From contig CP036434.1 of the NCBI GenBank assembly GCA_007751475.1, positions 6,391,524 to 6,455,523 of the forward strand: a DNA stretch of 64,000 bases, in the 5' to 3' direction. Made by a program: the position numbers and the translations under genes. This DNA is from Saltatorellus ferox. GTDB lineage: Bacteria; Planctomycetota; UBA1135; GCA-002686595. Positions 49,838 to 59,961 of this stretch are shown here, in pieces. Each line of letters starts with the position of its first letter. The stretch's first letter is position 1. Under the pieces are notes generated by a model that worked only from the letters and a program-made list of their open reading frames with translations, ran no database searches and was not told the origin of the DNA.

Positions 49838-52459
49838 CTACCGGGGGAGGAGGCGGATGGTATGGGAGCGTTCCCGACCCACGAGCGGTCCCTCGATCGA
49901 CCCCACGCTTCCGTCTTGCGCACGCGCCATGACCCGATAGTCCCCTTCCAACGGCTCCAGGTCGATCTCGATGGCCATTGCGTCGATGAGCATCTCCTCG
50001 CGTAGGAGCACGCCGGTCGGCGCGTGACGGATTTCCAGCTGGACAACGCCCTCAGGCTCACGTTCATCGGCGTCGACCACGCTCAGCCGGACCCTCGTGG
50101 TCGACTCCGCCGAAAGCGTGAGGCGCGTCGTCCTCTCGCTCATCACCATGACTTCGATGGCCCGGGACGAGTAGTGCGTGGCATTAAACCCGACGCGATA
50201 GAGGCCGGGGACGAGCGCCAGCGGCATCGCCGCATCCCATGGGATTTCCTCCTGGCGGTCCTCTGACCCGGATCCATCCGTGGCCGCAAGCGTGAGGCTA
50301 CCGCTCCCGCGCCGGGGCTCATCCGGCGCGAGCAGACTCACTTCCAGCCAGCCGGGCCGCGGGACCTCGATCACGCCCACGTCGAGCTGCTCGCCGTCTC
50401 CGAGCGAAACCTTGGACGTGGTCGGGTGCAGCCCGCGCTCCGTGTCGGCGAGCACCTGGAGTTCGTAGTCGCCCCCGAGCGCGTCCGTGCCTGCATGGAA
50501 GCGGCCGTCGGCGTCTGCTAGAGCCCAAGTGGACCAGCCCTCCTCACGGGATCGAATTCCCACCTTGGCCAGCGCCGGAACACTGCCGTCGGGATAGGCG
50601 ACGCGACCGACCACCGCCAGCCTGGAGGTCAAGCACTTGCCCGAGACCTCTAGCACCAGAGCCGCATCACCGGCGTGAACGTCGCGGAAGACCGCAAAGC
50701 CCTTCTCCGGGTCGTAGTAGCCCTGGTAGGGCATGGCCGAGAGAACCTGAGTCCTCGCTGAGACTCCCTCGAGCACAAAGGCGCCATCGACCCCGGTGCG
50801 GCCCTGACTCTCCGAAACCATGAGGCTTCTTTCGTGGGACCTGACGTACCAGGAAGCCAGCGGTGCTCCCTCGGAATCCACCAGTCGACCTTCGATCCGA
50901 AGTGAGCTCTCGGGGAGAGAGTCCGGCACGGAAACCTCTCCGCCAAGGCTCGCATCCTTTCCCATGACGACGTCGAAGGTGATCCGTTCGCCAGGAACGA
51001 GCGGCGGAGTCGGAATCCACCGTTCGACGAAGCCGCTGGCGCTAGCGTGCACATGATGCGTGATGCACGGAAGCTCCGAGAGCTTGACCCAGCCCTCGAC
51101 GTCGGTTCGCGCACGAAGTCTCGGATGAACGCTGAACGCCTTCCCGCTCAGGGGATCCCAGAGCGGTTCGCTGCGAAGCGCGGAGGGCTCGCACACCAGA
51201 ACGTCCGCTTCCGGCACAGGCTCGCCACCCTCGTCGACCAGTCGAACCTCCAGGCTCGCACCGGGTCCCCCGAGCCTCAACTCGATGGGTTGCAGAGGGT
51301 CGGTGAGCGCCACCAGCGAGTGCGCTTGGCCCGGGAGAATCGCGAACACGAAGGGAGGCTTCCCGTCGACAGGGAGGCGGAAGAGACCTTCATCATCCGA
51401 GAGGGCGACGGGAGTCAGTTCGATCGCATCGTGGATGACCGCCTTGGCCGCGGCGGAGCCGTCTGCCATCAGAACCCTCCCGGTCCAGTAGGCCGTCATC
51501 TCCGGGGCCATGGACGTCGAAACCGGTGCCCCATCGACCGTATCGAGCTCTGACTCGGCGCCGGCCGAGGGACCGGGCCTGCTTCGGCTTTCGGGTCGCG
51601 GCGCCAGCTCGCGAAGTGCAACCCGTCGAGCGTCCGCTATCGGGTTCGCCTGTAAGGGAGCTCCGACCACGTCCTGGGAACGGCTCGGGATCAGGAAGAC
51701 GGCGAACAAGGCAGCACCCACCAGGCCGCCGACGGCAAGGAGTAGCTTGGACATGACGAGGCCTCCGAAAGCGAGACCGAGGGGAGCATGAACGACTGCT
51801 GAAGACACCATGGGCGAGGAGCCCGCCAGCACGGTGCGTGGCCGAGCCGCCGCGACCACGACCTCGCGGACCGCGGCGTGCCCCCGCGGCAGCGCGCTAC
51901 CCGCCGCAACGGCCAGCGCCATATCCGAGGGCAAGAGCTTCCGCAGCCTTTCGAGCCCCCGCGCGATCTGGACGCGCACCGTGCCGCTGGATGGAGCCTC
52001 TGGCAGCTGCAGAGCGATCTCCGGTGCCGTAAGGCCGCTCATCAGAAAGGGCTGTAGCACGGCACGGTAGCGCTCCGGCAAACGCTGGAGCGCGAACTCG
52101 ACGGCCTCGGCCACGTCGCTCACTTCTTCTATCACGGAGACAACCGCCGCGTCCTCCACTCTCAGCGACGACTCACGGGCTCGGCGGCGCCCTGCATCTC
52201 GCCGCCCACGGGCGGCTTCCCGTGTCAGGATGCCGAAGAGCCAGGGGCGCACCTCACGCGAGCGGTCGAAGCGATCCGCTCCCTCCAGCGCCACGAGAAA
52301 CGTCGCCTGAACGAGGTCCTCGGCGCTCGCGATATCGGGCGCAAGATGCCGCGCGAGGGCGAGCAACTCAGGGCCCACGAGGTCGAACAGCCTGCCGATC
52401 GCCCGACCGTCGGCACGGCGGACGTAACGTAAGAAGAGTCGAGTGGCACGGTCCTTCAT
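49838..52459 (-). CDS. ECF sigma factor fused to membrane segment and extracytoplasmic sandwich domains
   Basis: An 873-residue single protein. Residues about 1-180 are a sigma-70 ECF factor: region 2 (AEDLVQATFLVALEGADRF, RPWLFGILTREAARGRR) and region 4 (LPERYRAVLQPFLMSGLTAP, SGTVRVQIARGLERLRKL). A transmembrane helix follows (LVMSKLLLAVGGLVGAALFA, about 245-270). The remaining 600 residues are several carboxypeptidase-regulatory-like beta sandwiches (for example GRLVDSEGAPLASWYVRSHE and VGRVAYPDGSVPALAKVGIR). The sigma part would be cytoplasmic and the sandwiches outside, making a one-protein sensor and transcription factor. ATG 52459 starts the sigma domain; the open frame extends to 52564. 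Confidence 0.84.
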   Translation of the reverse strand: MKDRATRLFLRYVRRADGRAIGRLFDLVGPELLALARHLAPDIASAEDLVQATFLVALEGADRFDRSREVRPWLFGILTREAARGRRDAGRRRARESSLRVEDAAVVSVIEEVSDVAEAVEFALQRLPERYRAVLQPFLMSGLTAPEIALQLPEAPSSGTVRVQIARGLERLRKLLPSDMALAVAAGSALPRGHAAVREVVVAAARPRTVLAGSSPMVSSAVVHAPLGLAFGGLVMSKLLLAVGGLVGAALFAVFLIPSRSQDVVGAPLQANPIADARRVALRELAPRPESRSRPGPSAGAESELDTVDGAPVSTSMAPEMTAYWTGRVLMADGSAAAKAVIHDAIELTPVALSDDEGLFRLPVDGKPPFVFAILPGQAHSLVALTDPLQPIELRLGGPGASLEVRLVDEGGEPVPEADVLVCEPSALRSEPLWDPLSGKAFSVHPRLRARTDVEGWVKLSELPCITHHVHASASGFVERWIPTPPLVPGERITFDVVMGKDASLGGEVSVPDSLPESSLRIEGRLVDSEGAPLASWYVRSHERSLMVSESQGRTGVDGAFVLEGVSARTQVLSAMPYQGYYDPEKGFAVFRDVHAGDAALVLEVSGKCLTSRLAVVGRVAYPDGSVPALAKVGIRSREEGWSTWALADADGRFHAGTDALGGDYELQVLADTERGLHPTTSKVSLGDGEQLDVGVIEVPRPGWLEVSLLAPDEPRRGSGSLTLAATDGSGSEDRQEEIPWDAAMPLALVPGLYRVGFNATHYSSRAIEVMVMSERTTRLTLSAESTTRVRLSVVDADEREPEGVVQLEIRHAPTGVLLREEMLIDAMAIEIDLEPLEGDYRVMARAQDGSVGSIEGPLVGRERSHTIRLLPR

Positions 52460-52600
52460 CGGGCCCCCTCTGCCCGGGAGCCCTTGAGCGTAACGCTCGT
52501 TCCGGATTTCTGGTGCCATCGATCCATTCGCTGGCCGGCCCCGTAAGCCCCCCATTTCCTTCAATCACGTGTTGCGCTCGGCGTGCCGACCGTGTGACTG

Positions 52601-53314
52601 GTGCCCACCGTGCCCATCCGCTCACTCCCTGGCTTCTACGAGCCGTTCTCCTCGATCTCCCACCTCCTGGGAGCAGGCGTCTTCGCCATCCTCGGCGTCA
52701 TCTTGCTGCAGGAAGCGCGCGGACATCGAGGACGCATGGTCTGCCTCGGGGTTTACGTTTTCAGCACGGTATTCCTCCTGTCCATGAGCGGCGTCTACCA
52801 CATGCTCCAGGAGGGGTCGACGGCCCGCGCCGTCCTGGGACGCCTGGACTTTGCGGCAATCTTCGTGCTGATCGCCGGCACGCATACGCCGATCCAGTGG
52901 CTCTTCTTCCGGGGACCCGCGCGCTGGCTGACGCTCGTGGTGATGTGGAGCGCGGTCGCCACGGGCGTGACGCTCTTCAGCGTCTACTACGAGGACGTGC
53001 CGCCTGCCCTGGGGACCGCTGTGTTCCTGCTGCTCGGCTGGTTCGCGGGCGTTTGCGGACTGATCGTCTGGAAGAGGCTCGGCACGGCGCGGATACGTCT
53101 GCTGATCGCGGGGGGCGTCACCTACTCGGTGGGCGCCATTCTCTTGGGCCTGCAGTGGCCCACGGTCGTCCCGGGCGTGATCGGCTTCCACGAGCTCTGG
53201 CACATCGCCGTCCTCGGCGCCATGGCCATGCACTGGCGGTTCTTCTACCACTTCGCCCGGTCTGGCTCCGACACCGCCGAAGTGCTGTTAACATCCACCG
53301 CGACTGATTCTTGA
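52601..53314 (+). CDS. Hemolysin III (PAQR) family membrane protein
   Basis: A 237-residue protein with seven predicted membrane helices. Conserved metal-site residues of the HlyIII/PAQR family are present: the early Glu and Ser-His region EPFSSISHLLG, SMSGVYHML, and HELWHIAVLGAMAMH near the C-terminus. The family acts in membrane homeostasis and may be zinc-dependent hydrolases. GTG start at 52601 (another GTG at 52610). Divergent from the ECF fusion gene. Confidence 0.88.
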   Translation: MPTVPIRSLPGFYEPFSSISHLLGAGVFAILGVILLQEARGHRGRMVCLGVYVFSTVFLLSMSGVYHMLQEGSTARAVLGRLDFAAIFVLIAGTHTPIQWLFFRGPARWLTLVVMWSAVATGVTLFSVYYEDVPPALGTAVFLLLGWFAGVCGLIVWKRLGTARIRLLIAGGVTYSVGAILLGLQWPTVVPGVIGFHELWHIAVLGAMAMHWRFFYHFARSGSDTAEVLLTSTATDS

Positions 53315-53348
53315 TTGACCCGGTAGAACGCCTGACCCCCGATCTTCT

Positions 53349-54560
53349 TTGACTTCGACATTCTCCACCGTGCTCCCCGCACTTATCGCCTGCGGGCTGG
53401 CGTCGGCCTCGGCTCCCCCCACCAACGAGTGGATCAGCCTCTTCGACGGCCACACGCTCGAGGGCTGGACCCAGCTCAACGGGACCGCCACGTACGAGGT
53501 CCAGGACGGCGCCATCGTCGGCACGACCGCCGAGGGTAGCCCCAACTCGTTCCTCTGCAGCGACCGCTTCTTCGGCGACTTCGAGCTGGAGTTCGACGTC
53601 AAGCTCCTGAACGACGAGCTCAACAGTGGCGTCCAGATCCGCAGCCACTCCTTCCCGACGCACAACTCCGGACGCGTGCACGGCTACCAGGTCGAGATCT
53701 CCACCAACGGCGCTGCGGGTTTCATCTACGACGAGGCGCGCCGCGGCTGGCTCAGCGAGAACCGCGAGGACCCGGTGAAGAATGCCGCGTTCCAGAACGG
53801 TGAGTGGAACCACTACCGCGTCATCTGCCTCGGCCCGACGATGCGTACCTGGATCAACGGTATCCCGATCGCCACGGTCGTCGACAGCGTTTCCCCCGCC
53901 GGCTTCCTCGGGCTCCAGGTTCACTCAGTCGGTGGCGACCCGAAGTGGCAGGTCGCCTGGCGCAACCTGCGCCTGCGCGAGCTGGGCGACGGAGGCGGCT
54001 TCGTCGAACTCTTCAACGGGAAGGATATGACGGGCTGGAAGGTGAACGAGAACCCCGAGTCCGTCCGCGTCCAGGACGGCGCTCTCGTGGTCCAGGGCAA
54101 CCGCGCCCACGTCTTCTACGACGGCCCTGTCTACCACCACGATTTCAAGAACTTCGAGCTCCGCACGCTCATCCGGACGAAGCCCGGCTCGAACAGCGGC
54201 GTGTACTTCCACACGAAGTTCCAGGAGGAAGGCTGGCCCGAGCGCGGCTACGAGGTCCAGGTCAACAACTCCCAGTCCGACTGGCGCAGGACCGGCGGCC
54301 TCTACGGAATCGACGACATCAAGGAACCGCCCGCCAAGGACGACGAGTGGTTCGCCATGAACGTCCGCGTCGTGGGCAAGCACGTCACCGTTTCGGTCGA
54401 CGGAAAGCCACTGATCGACTACCTCGAGCCCGAGGGCGTCGAGCGCATCCCCCAGTTCGCAGGCCGCCTGATCGACCGAGGCACCTTCGCCCTGCAGGCC
54501 CACGACCCTGGCTCCGAGGTTTGGTACAAGTCGATCTCCGTTCGACCGCTACCGGAATAG
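53349..54560 (+). CDS. Secreted protein with two DUF1080 (3-keto-disaccharide hydrolase) domains
   Basis: A 403-residue exported protein from a TTG start with a signal peptide (FSTVLPALIACGLASASA). Two copies of the DUF1080 concanavalin-like fold follow: copy 1 opens with WISLFDGHTLEGWT and has NSGVQIRSHSF; copy 2 opens with FVELFNGKDMTGWK and has NSGVYFHTKFQEEGWPERGYEVQV. Members cleave or bind 3-keto-glycosides and are abundant in Planctomycetes. The tandem form is intact. The neighbouring large membrane protein gene follows after 15 bases. Confidence 0.88.
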   Translation: MTSTFSTVLPALIACGLASASAPPTNEWISLFDGHTLEGWTQLNGTATYEVQDGAIVGTTAEGSPNSFLCSDRFFGDFELEFDVKLLNDELNSGVQIRSHSFPTHNSGRVHGYQVEISTNGAAGFIYDEARRGWLSENREDPVKNAAFQNGEWNHYRVICLGPTMRTWINGIPIATVVDSVSPAGFLGLQVHSVGGDPKWQVAWRNLRLRELGDGGGFVELFNGKDMTGWKVNENPESVRVQDGALVVQGNRAHVFYDGPVYHHDFKNFELRTLIRTKPGSNSGVYFHTKFQEEGWPERGYEVQVNNSQSDWRRTGGLYGIDDIKEPPAKDDEWFAMNVRVVGKHVTVSVDGKPLIDYLEPEGVERIPQFAGRLIDRGTFALQAHDPGSEVWYKSISVRPLPE

Positions 54561-54575
54561 ACCCCGACCGCAGCT

Positions 54576-56993
54576 TTGCCGAAGCCCTACGTAGAAGAGT
54601 TCCACGGGTCCCTCGGCTCGGCCGCGCCCGTGGTTCCGCTGGGTCCGCTCCACCGGCTGGGGTTCCTGGTGGTCGGCGCGGGACTGGGTCTTCAGGCGGC
54701 GAGCCTCTTTCGGCTGGGGTGCAGAGTCGGGCTCGGGACCCCGTGGGACGAGCGCGTGCTCGGGCTCGTCTTCCTGGGACTGATCGGGCTGGGAGCGGTC
54801 CTCTTCGGGCCGCTCGTCCGATCCAGACCGCGCGGAGGCTGGGTCGCGGCGGCGGCCACGGCGGCGGCCCTTTCCGTTCTGTCCCTGGCCGTCGTCGCGG
54901 CGACGACCACGCCGCTCGGCTTCAAGGCGCACTGCCTGCGCTTCGGTTCCGACGCGTCCCTGGCGGGCACGCCGCTCGTCGACGCCAGCGCCGCCCTCGT
55001 GATGTTCGTTCTGCCGGGCTTCGGGCTCGGCGCGGTCCTCGCATCCCGGGGGTTCCGGTCCGGGCGGATCGCCCTGGCGGTCGGACTCGCGCTCGGCTGG
55101 CTCTCCTATCCGCTGGCCTTCGCGCAGATGGAATCCATCGACTGGAAGAGCGCCGGCTCGGCGGGGCTCGTCGTGCACGGCGCGATCCTCGCAGGAATCG
55201 GAATCGCGCTTGCCGCTGCGAACGCGGTTCCCGGCCTCCGGTTCGGCACGCTCACGGGGCTCGCGCTCGCAGGGGTCGCCGCGCTCGTGCCGATCTCCCC
55301 CATCGGGATCTATCCTCCCTGGCAACGTTTCGCGGTGAAACCGCTGGAGATCTTCGAAACGAAGAACGGCCAGTACACCGTTCTACCGACCGGCTCGGAT
55401 GGCACGCAGGTGCTGCTCGATCAACGGGCGCTCTCACCCACGACGGCCGACCTCTTGCTGGAAGCCGCCTGCCTGCAACGGAGCGCCGAGCGACTCGCAC
55501 AGGCAGGAGTCCCCGGGCCGCACAGGGCGCTGGTCCTCGGGCTTCTGACGCCAGAGCGCGCGGACCTGCTCGCGGCCTTCGGCATCGACGTCGCCTATCG
55601 CTCCGCGCTCTGGTACGAGGACATGGAGAGGGTCGAGAAGGCGGCGGGCTGGAGCTCGGCTCCGCCGGGCAAGATCGTTCCGCCGAGCGAGTTCGCGTCG
55701 ATCGGCTCGCCTCTCGTCCTGTCGTTTCCGATAGGAGCCTACGCATCGGCGGGCTGGGGCCTCGACCTTCTTCGGAGCGCCGCGGGTCAGAAGAAGATCC
55801 TCTGGCTTCCGCCCGACCTGGGCATCCAGAAGGCACCGAAAGACGCACGGTTGATCCTGGCCTCCAGCGGGCTCGAGCGGTTCGCCTTCGGCTGGACCGA
55901 TCTCGGAGTGGAAGGCGTCGACGACGGCCCTGCGCCCAACGTGACGCCGATGACCTTTCAGCGCATGTCCATGCGCCCGGAGGCGCGCCCGTACGCGGCC
56001 CTCCGGGACGTCGCGGAGGGAGCCGATCCGGCCCTCGCGCTGCACGCCGCCGCCCAGCGAATCAGCTCCCCCTTCGAGTCCCCGCTCGAGCAGATCGAGA
56101 TCGTGCCCGAGGCGCTCGCGCTCTGGCGGGACCGCGCACTCGCCTCGAAGGAAGCGCCCGGCGCTTACCTGCGCGGCGTGCTCGAAGGCGCCGGCGCCGC
56201 GCTCATGGCCCAGGGCGAGGTCCCCTGGGTCTTCGAATTCCTTCTCCCGGTGGCCGACCGCTTCCCGAACCTCTACGGCCTCCAGATCGCGCTCGCCTGG
56301 GCCGACGCCCAGGAGCTCCAGTTCCGCGCCGCCGCCGACCGGCTCCGGCCCCTCGTCGCGGGGCTCCCCAATCGTCGCGACCTCCAGATCGCCCTCAGCG
56401 ATGCTCTCGTGGCCCTGAACGATCCCGAGGGCCGCGCTCTGGCCCAGGCGCTGCTCCGCGACGACCCCCAGAACCCCGTGCTGTTCGGCCTCGCACGCGG
56501 GGTGCGCGGAATGACGACGCTCGCGGCCCCGGGCGGCTACGAGTCCCTGTCCCAGGAGGAGGCGCTTGCCCTGGCCGACGGCGCCGTCCTGGGCACCATC
56601 ACGGGAATCTCGGTCCAGGAGGTCGAAGCCAGCGACGGCGCTCCGCTGTTTCTGACTACCCTCCGCGTCTCCGGCACGGAGCTTGCCTCGGGTGACGAGG
56701 GCCTGCACGAGGTCACCTTCCTCGGCGGCTTCACGGATCCCGAACACGGCAGCTTCAACTCCAGCGCGCCTCCCGCGTACAGGACCCGGCCCGGACGCCG
56801 CGTCTTCTACTACTACCAGACCCAGAACGACATCGCGGGTGGCGTCGCAGGCGACTCGCTCCTCCGCGGTCGAGGGGGGCTCTTCACCGCGTTCGAGACG
56901 CGCGACGGAGAGGTCCTCGTCCAGGGCCGTGGAAACGCGGCCGCCATCCCCTACAACCTTGTCCGTGACGAACTCCCCGCGCCCCATCGATAG
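54576..56993 (+). CDS. Large membrane protein of unknown function with soluble C-terminal half
   Basis: An 805-residue protein from a TTG start. About seven hydrophobic segments occupy residues 20-250; the rest is soluble. Residues about 250-470 include ALVLGLLTPERADLLAAFGIDVAY, then AYLRGVLEGAGAALMAQGEVPWV and following helices that look TPR-like, then a beta-rich end (DGAVLGTITGISVQEVEA). I do not recognise the family. The next gene begins 29 bases inside its 3' end, so it is co-transcribed with the TMTC-like protein and probably works with it. Confidence 0.65.
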   Translation: MPKPYVEEFHGSLGSAAPVVPLGPLHRLGFLVVGAGLGLQAASLFRLGCRVGLGTPWDERVLGLVFLGLIGLGAVLFGPLVRSRPRGGWVAAAATAAALSVLSLAVVAATTTPLGFKAHCLRFGSDASLAGTPLVDASAALVMFVLPGFGLGAVLASRGFRSGRIALAVGLALGWLSYPLAFAQMESIDWKSAGSAGLVVHGAILAGIGIALAAANAVPGLRFGTLTGLALAGVAALVPISPIGIYPPWQRFAVKPLEIFETKNGQYTVLPTGSDGTQVLLDQRALSPTTADLLLEAACLQRSAERLAQAGVPGPHRALVLGLLTPERADLLAAFGIDVAYRSALWYEDMERVEKAAGWSSAPPGKIVPPSEFASIGSPLVLSFPIGAYASAGWGLDLLRSAAGQKKILWLPPDLGIQKAPKDARLILASSGLERFAFGWTDLGVEGVDDGPAPNVTPMTFQRMSMRPEARPYAALRDVAEGADPALALHAAAQRISSPFESPLEQIEIVPEALALWRDRALASKEAPGAYLRGVLEGAGAALMAQGEVPWVFEFLLPVADRFPNLYGLQIALAWADAQELQFRAAADRLRPLVAGLPNRRDLQIALSDALVALNDPEGRALAQALLRDDPQNPVLFGLARGVRGMTTLAAPGGYESLSQEEALALADGAVLGTITGISVQEVEASDGAPLFLTTLRVSGTELASGDEGLHEVTFLGGFTDPEHGSFNSSAPPAYRTRPGRRVFYYYQTQNDIAGGVAGDSLLRGRGGLFTAFETRDGEVLVQGRGNAAAIPYNLVRDELPAPHR

Positions 56994-59793
56994 CGATTCC
57001 GTCGCTCCTCGCCCGCTCGTTCTCGCCCTCGCCCTGCTGCTGATCGCGGCGACGGCGGCGCTCTACGTGCCCTCGCTGAGCGGCGAACTCGTGTACGACG
57101 ACCTGCCGCTCATCGAGCAAGCGCCCGCTACCCGGTCGATCCAGGCGGCGCTCCAGCGCTTCATGGAGCCGTTCTGGGAGTTCAACAACCAGGACAGCGA
57201 GGTTCAGCGCGGCGTCTGGCGGCCGCTGACCAGCCTGGCGCTGGCGGTCGGCCGCACGATCGGCGGCGGCGCGCCCTTCGGCTTCCACCTCGTGTCGCTG
57301 CTGCTGCACATCGCGGGAACGATCGTCGCGTTCCGGCTCGGTGCGCTCCTTCTGCGAACCCGGGCCGGAATCGCGAGCGCGACGCGTGCCGCGCTCGGCG
57401 GCGCCGCGGTCGCGTGGCTCTTCGCCTTCCACCCCGCGCAGGTCGAATCCGTGGCGTGGATGTCGGCGGTCAACGACCCGCTCTTTGGTTTTCTGGCGCT
57501 CTGGGCTCTGCTCTCCTACGAACGCGCGGCCCAGGCCGAGCGCGCGCCCTGGCTCGCGGCGCTGCTCATGCTGCTTGCGCTCGCGTCGAAGGAGACCGCA
57601 ATCGTAGTGCCGATCCTCGCGGTTCTGCTCGACGTGACGGCCGGGCGCAGGCTCAGCTCGACGCCCGGGCGGCGCGCGCTGCTGGCCCTTTTTCTTCCGC
57701 TGGCCATCTGGTACGGCGTGCGCGTCTACGTGTTTGGCGACGTGACCGCAGGCGTGTTCCGCGACCACGGCGACTTCGGGTTCTCCGCCTCGCGCGAATG
57801 GACCTTTCGCATCGAGCTCGCCGGAGGCTTTCTGCGCCATCTCTTCTGGCCGGACGCGCCCGCCGTTTTCCGACCTGTACATCCCGTCCTGCCCGCGGGC
57901 TCGCAGGCGGTTCTGCACGGAGCCCTCTGGCTCGGAGGCACGGTCGTCGCCGCCATCGCGGCCCTCGTCCTGCGCAAGCGCGCGGTCGCCTTCGGCCTCA
58001 TCGGCGCGCTCGTGGTCATCGCGCCCATGGTCGCGTCCCCGGACAGGGCGGGCCTCTTCCCCGAGTCCGATCGCTACCTGTACCTGGCTGTCTTCGGCGC
58101 TGCCCTGGCGCTCATCGCGGTGCTCGCGCGCCTGCGGTCCGCCCTGCCGATGGCGCTCGTCACCCTGACGGCGGCCGCTCTCATGGGCCGGATCAGCTGG
58201 GCCCACGAGGACACCTTCCAGAACGAGATCGCCTTCCGCGATGCCGCCGTGGAAGACGCGCCCGACAGCCCGAACGTGCGCTGGGGAGCCGGCCGCGCCT
58301 ACATCACCGAGTACGTTCGGACCCAGGACACCCCGACCCTGGAACAGGCGTACATCCACTACCTTCACTCGCTGAAGGCCGTGACGAAGTACGGCGACGG
58401 CTCGTTCGTCGACGACGAGACCAGGAGCGGCGCGGAGCGGATCGCGCGACTGGAGAACCTGATCCTCAACACGCCCGCCGAGAAACGCCGCCTCGATCCC
58501 ACCGTCTTCGCGACCACCGACGACCGCTATCAGGCGACGCTCGGTCAGATCTATTCGAACCTCCTGCGGATCGACGTCGCCAAGACGCCGGACCTCGACT
58601 ATCCGCTTCGCCTCGCCGAGGGCGCCGCGCAGATTCTGGACTGGGGGAAGAAGCCGGAACTCGCGTCCTTGCTGGCCCAGATCCACCTTCGCCGCGGGGA
58701 GACCCAGCAGGCGAAGGAGGCCATCGCGCTCGCGATGAAGGCGGCCCCGTCCAACCCGAGCTACCAGGCGCAGCTCGGGCAGATCCTGATGCGGGAGGGC
58801 AACTTCGAGGGCGCCCGAACGACGTTCGATCGTGCTCTGGAACTCAGGCCCCAGGACGCTGATCTGCGGCTCGACTTCGCATCGGCCGCGCTGGAGGGCG
58901 GACGCCTGGAGATCGCCGAAGCCGCCATCCAGCGCGTGCTCGCGGAGGACAGCCCGAAGAACGTGCGCGCTCTCGTCCTGCGGGCAACCCTGGAGGGCAA
59001 GCGAAGGCGCCCGACCGAAGCGCTGCGCTACCTCGATCGCGCTCTCGCCGAGAATCCCAACAACGGATTGGCCCACAAGCAGCGCGGCCTCGCGATGGTT
59101 CAGCTAAACGACTTCGAGGGAGCTCTGGAGAGCTTCAGCAACGCGGCGCGCCTGATGCCGGAAGACTTCCAGTCCCACAACAACGTCGCGTCGCTGTTGC
59201 TCCGGCAGCAACCCGGACCGAACGCTTCGGAATCGGCGCAAGAGTCGTGGCTGCTCGCGCTCGAGCCGGTGCTCGTACGGGCCTACATGCTCTCACCGCC
59301 CAGCGGTCAAGAGCAGCTGCTTCTTCAGCAGCAACTGGAGCGGCTTGTCGGAAACAACCCGGACCGCGCTCTCAACCTGGCGACCAGTCTCCGCCTTCAG
59401 AACCGTAGTGCGCTCTCGCTGATCTGGGTGAACCGGGCGATCGAGGCGCGGAACGCCTGGCCGGAGGAGGAACGGGACGGCAATTTGCTCCTCGCGTACA
59501 CGCTTCAGGGACAGCTCTCCAGGGAGGCGGGACTTGCCGAAGATGCCGTCCATGCCCTGCGGAACGCGGTCCTGATCGAGCCGAATCACTTCCCCGCACA
59601 GTTCGAGCTGAGCGATGTCCTCACGGCGCTGAAGCGCTACGACGAGGCGCGAACCCCGACGCTGAAGGCGCTCGAGCTCTTCCCGGAAGCGGGCATCGCC
59701 AGGGAGATGGCCGCGGCCGTCAAGGGAACGCTGGAGCAACACCTGAAGCTGATCGAGGCGAACAGCGCGGCGGGGCCGGAGCTGCCCCGGTAG
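56965..59793 (+). CDS. TMTC-like membrane protein with TPR repeats
   Basis: A 942-residue protein. The N-terminal half has about ten hydrophobic helices and family-type loops (GELVYDDLPLIEQAP, WRPLTSLALAVGR, FHPAQVESVAWMSAVNDPLF, ASKETAIVVPILAVLLDV) similar to TMTC/GT-C mannosyltransferases. The C-terminal half has TPR repeats, for example PSYQAQLGQILMREGNFEGA and GLAHKQRGLAMVQLNDFEGA. In eukaryotes TMTC proteins O-mannosylate proteins; the acidic YDD motif supports a glycosyltransferase. GTG 56965 starts the first helix. A longer upstream frame is not used. Confidence 0.8.
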   Translation: MTNSPRPIDSDSVAPRPLVLALALLLIAATAALYVPSLSGELVYDDLPLIEQAPATRSIQAALQRFMEPFWEFNNQDSEVQRGVWRPLTSLALAVGRTIGGGAPFGFHLVSLLLHIAGTIVAFRLGALLLRTRAGIASATRAALGGAAVAWLFAFHPAQVESVAWMSAVNDPLFGFLALWALLSYERAAQAERAPWLAALLMLLALASKETAIVVPILAVLLDVTAGRRLSSTPGRRALLALFLPLAIWYGVRVYVFGDVTAGVFRDHGDFGFSASREWTFRIELAGGFLRHLFWPDAPAVFRPVHPVLPAGSQAVLHGALWLGGTVVAAIAALVLRKRAVAFGLIGALVVIAPMVASPDRAGLFPESDRYLYLAVFGAALALIAVLARLRSALPMALVTLTAAALMGRISWAHEDTFQNEIAFRDAAVEDAPDSPNVRWGAGRAYITEYVRTQDTPTLEQAYIHYLHSLKAVTKYGDGSFVDDETRSGAERIARLENLILNTPAEKRRLDPTVFATTDDRYQATLGQIYSNLLRIDVAKTPDLDYPLRLAEGAAQILDWGKKPELASLLAQIHLRRGETQQAKEAIALAMKAAPSNPSYQAQLGQILMREGNFEGARTTFDRALELRPQDADLRLDFASAALEGGRLEIAEAAIQRVLAEDSPKNVRALVLRATLEGKRRRPTEALRYLDRALAENPNNGLAHKQRGLAMVQLNDFEGALESFSNAARLMPEDFQSHNNVASLLLRQQPGPNASESAQESWLLALEPVLVRAYMLSPPSGQEQLLLQQQLERLVGNNPDRALNLATSLRLQNRSALSLIWVNRAIEARNAWPEEERDGNLLLAYTLQGQLSREAGLAEDAVHALRNAVLIEPNHFPAQFELSDVLTALKRYDEARTPTLKALELFPEAGIAREMAAAVKGTLEQHLKLIEANSAAGPELPR

Positions 59794-59961
59794 CGTCGAG
59801 CGGGCTGGCGGAGACCAGCGGAGGTTCCCGGAACGGCACGAAGAACGGGCACTGGCGGACGGCCCAATCATCTGTGGCCGACTTCGCGGCGGGCGTTTAG
59901 CGTGAGAGGTCCACGGAACCCGATCGATGGGCTCCAGGTCCTTTCCAAACCCCGCTTCAAG

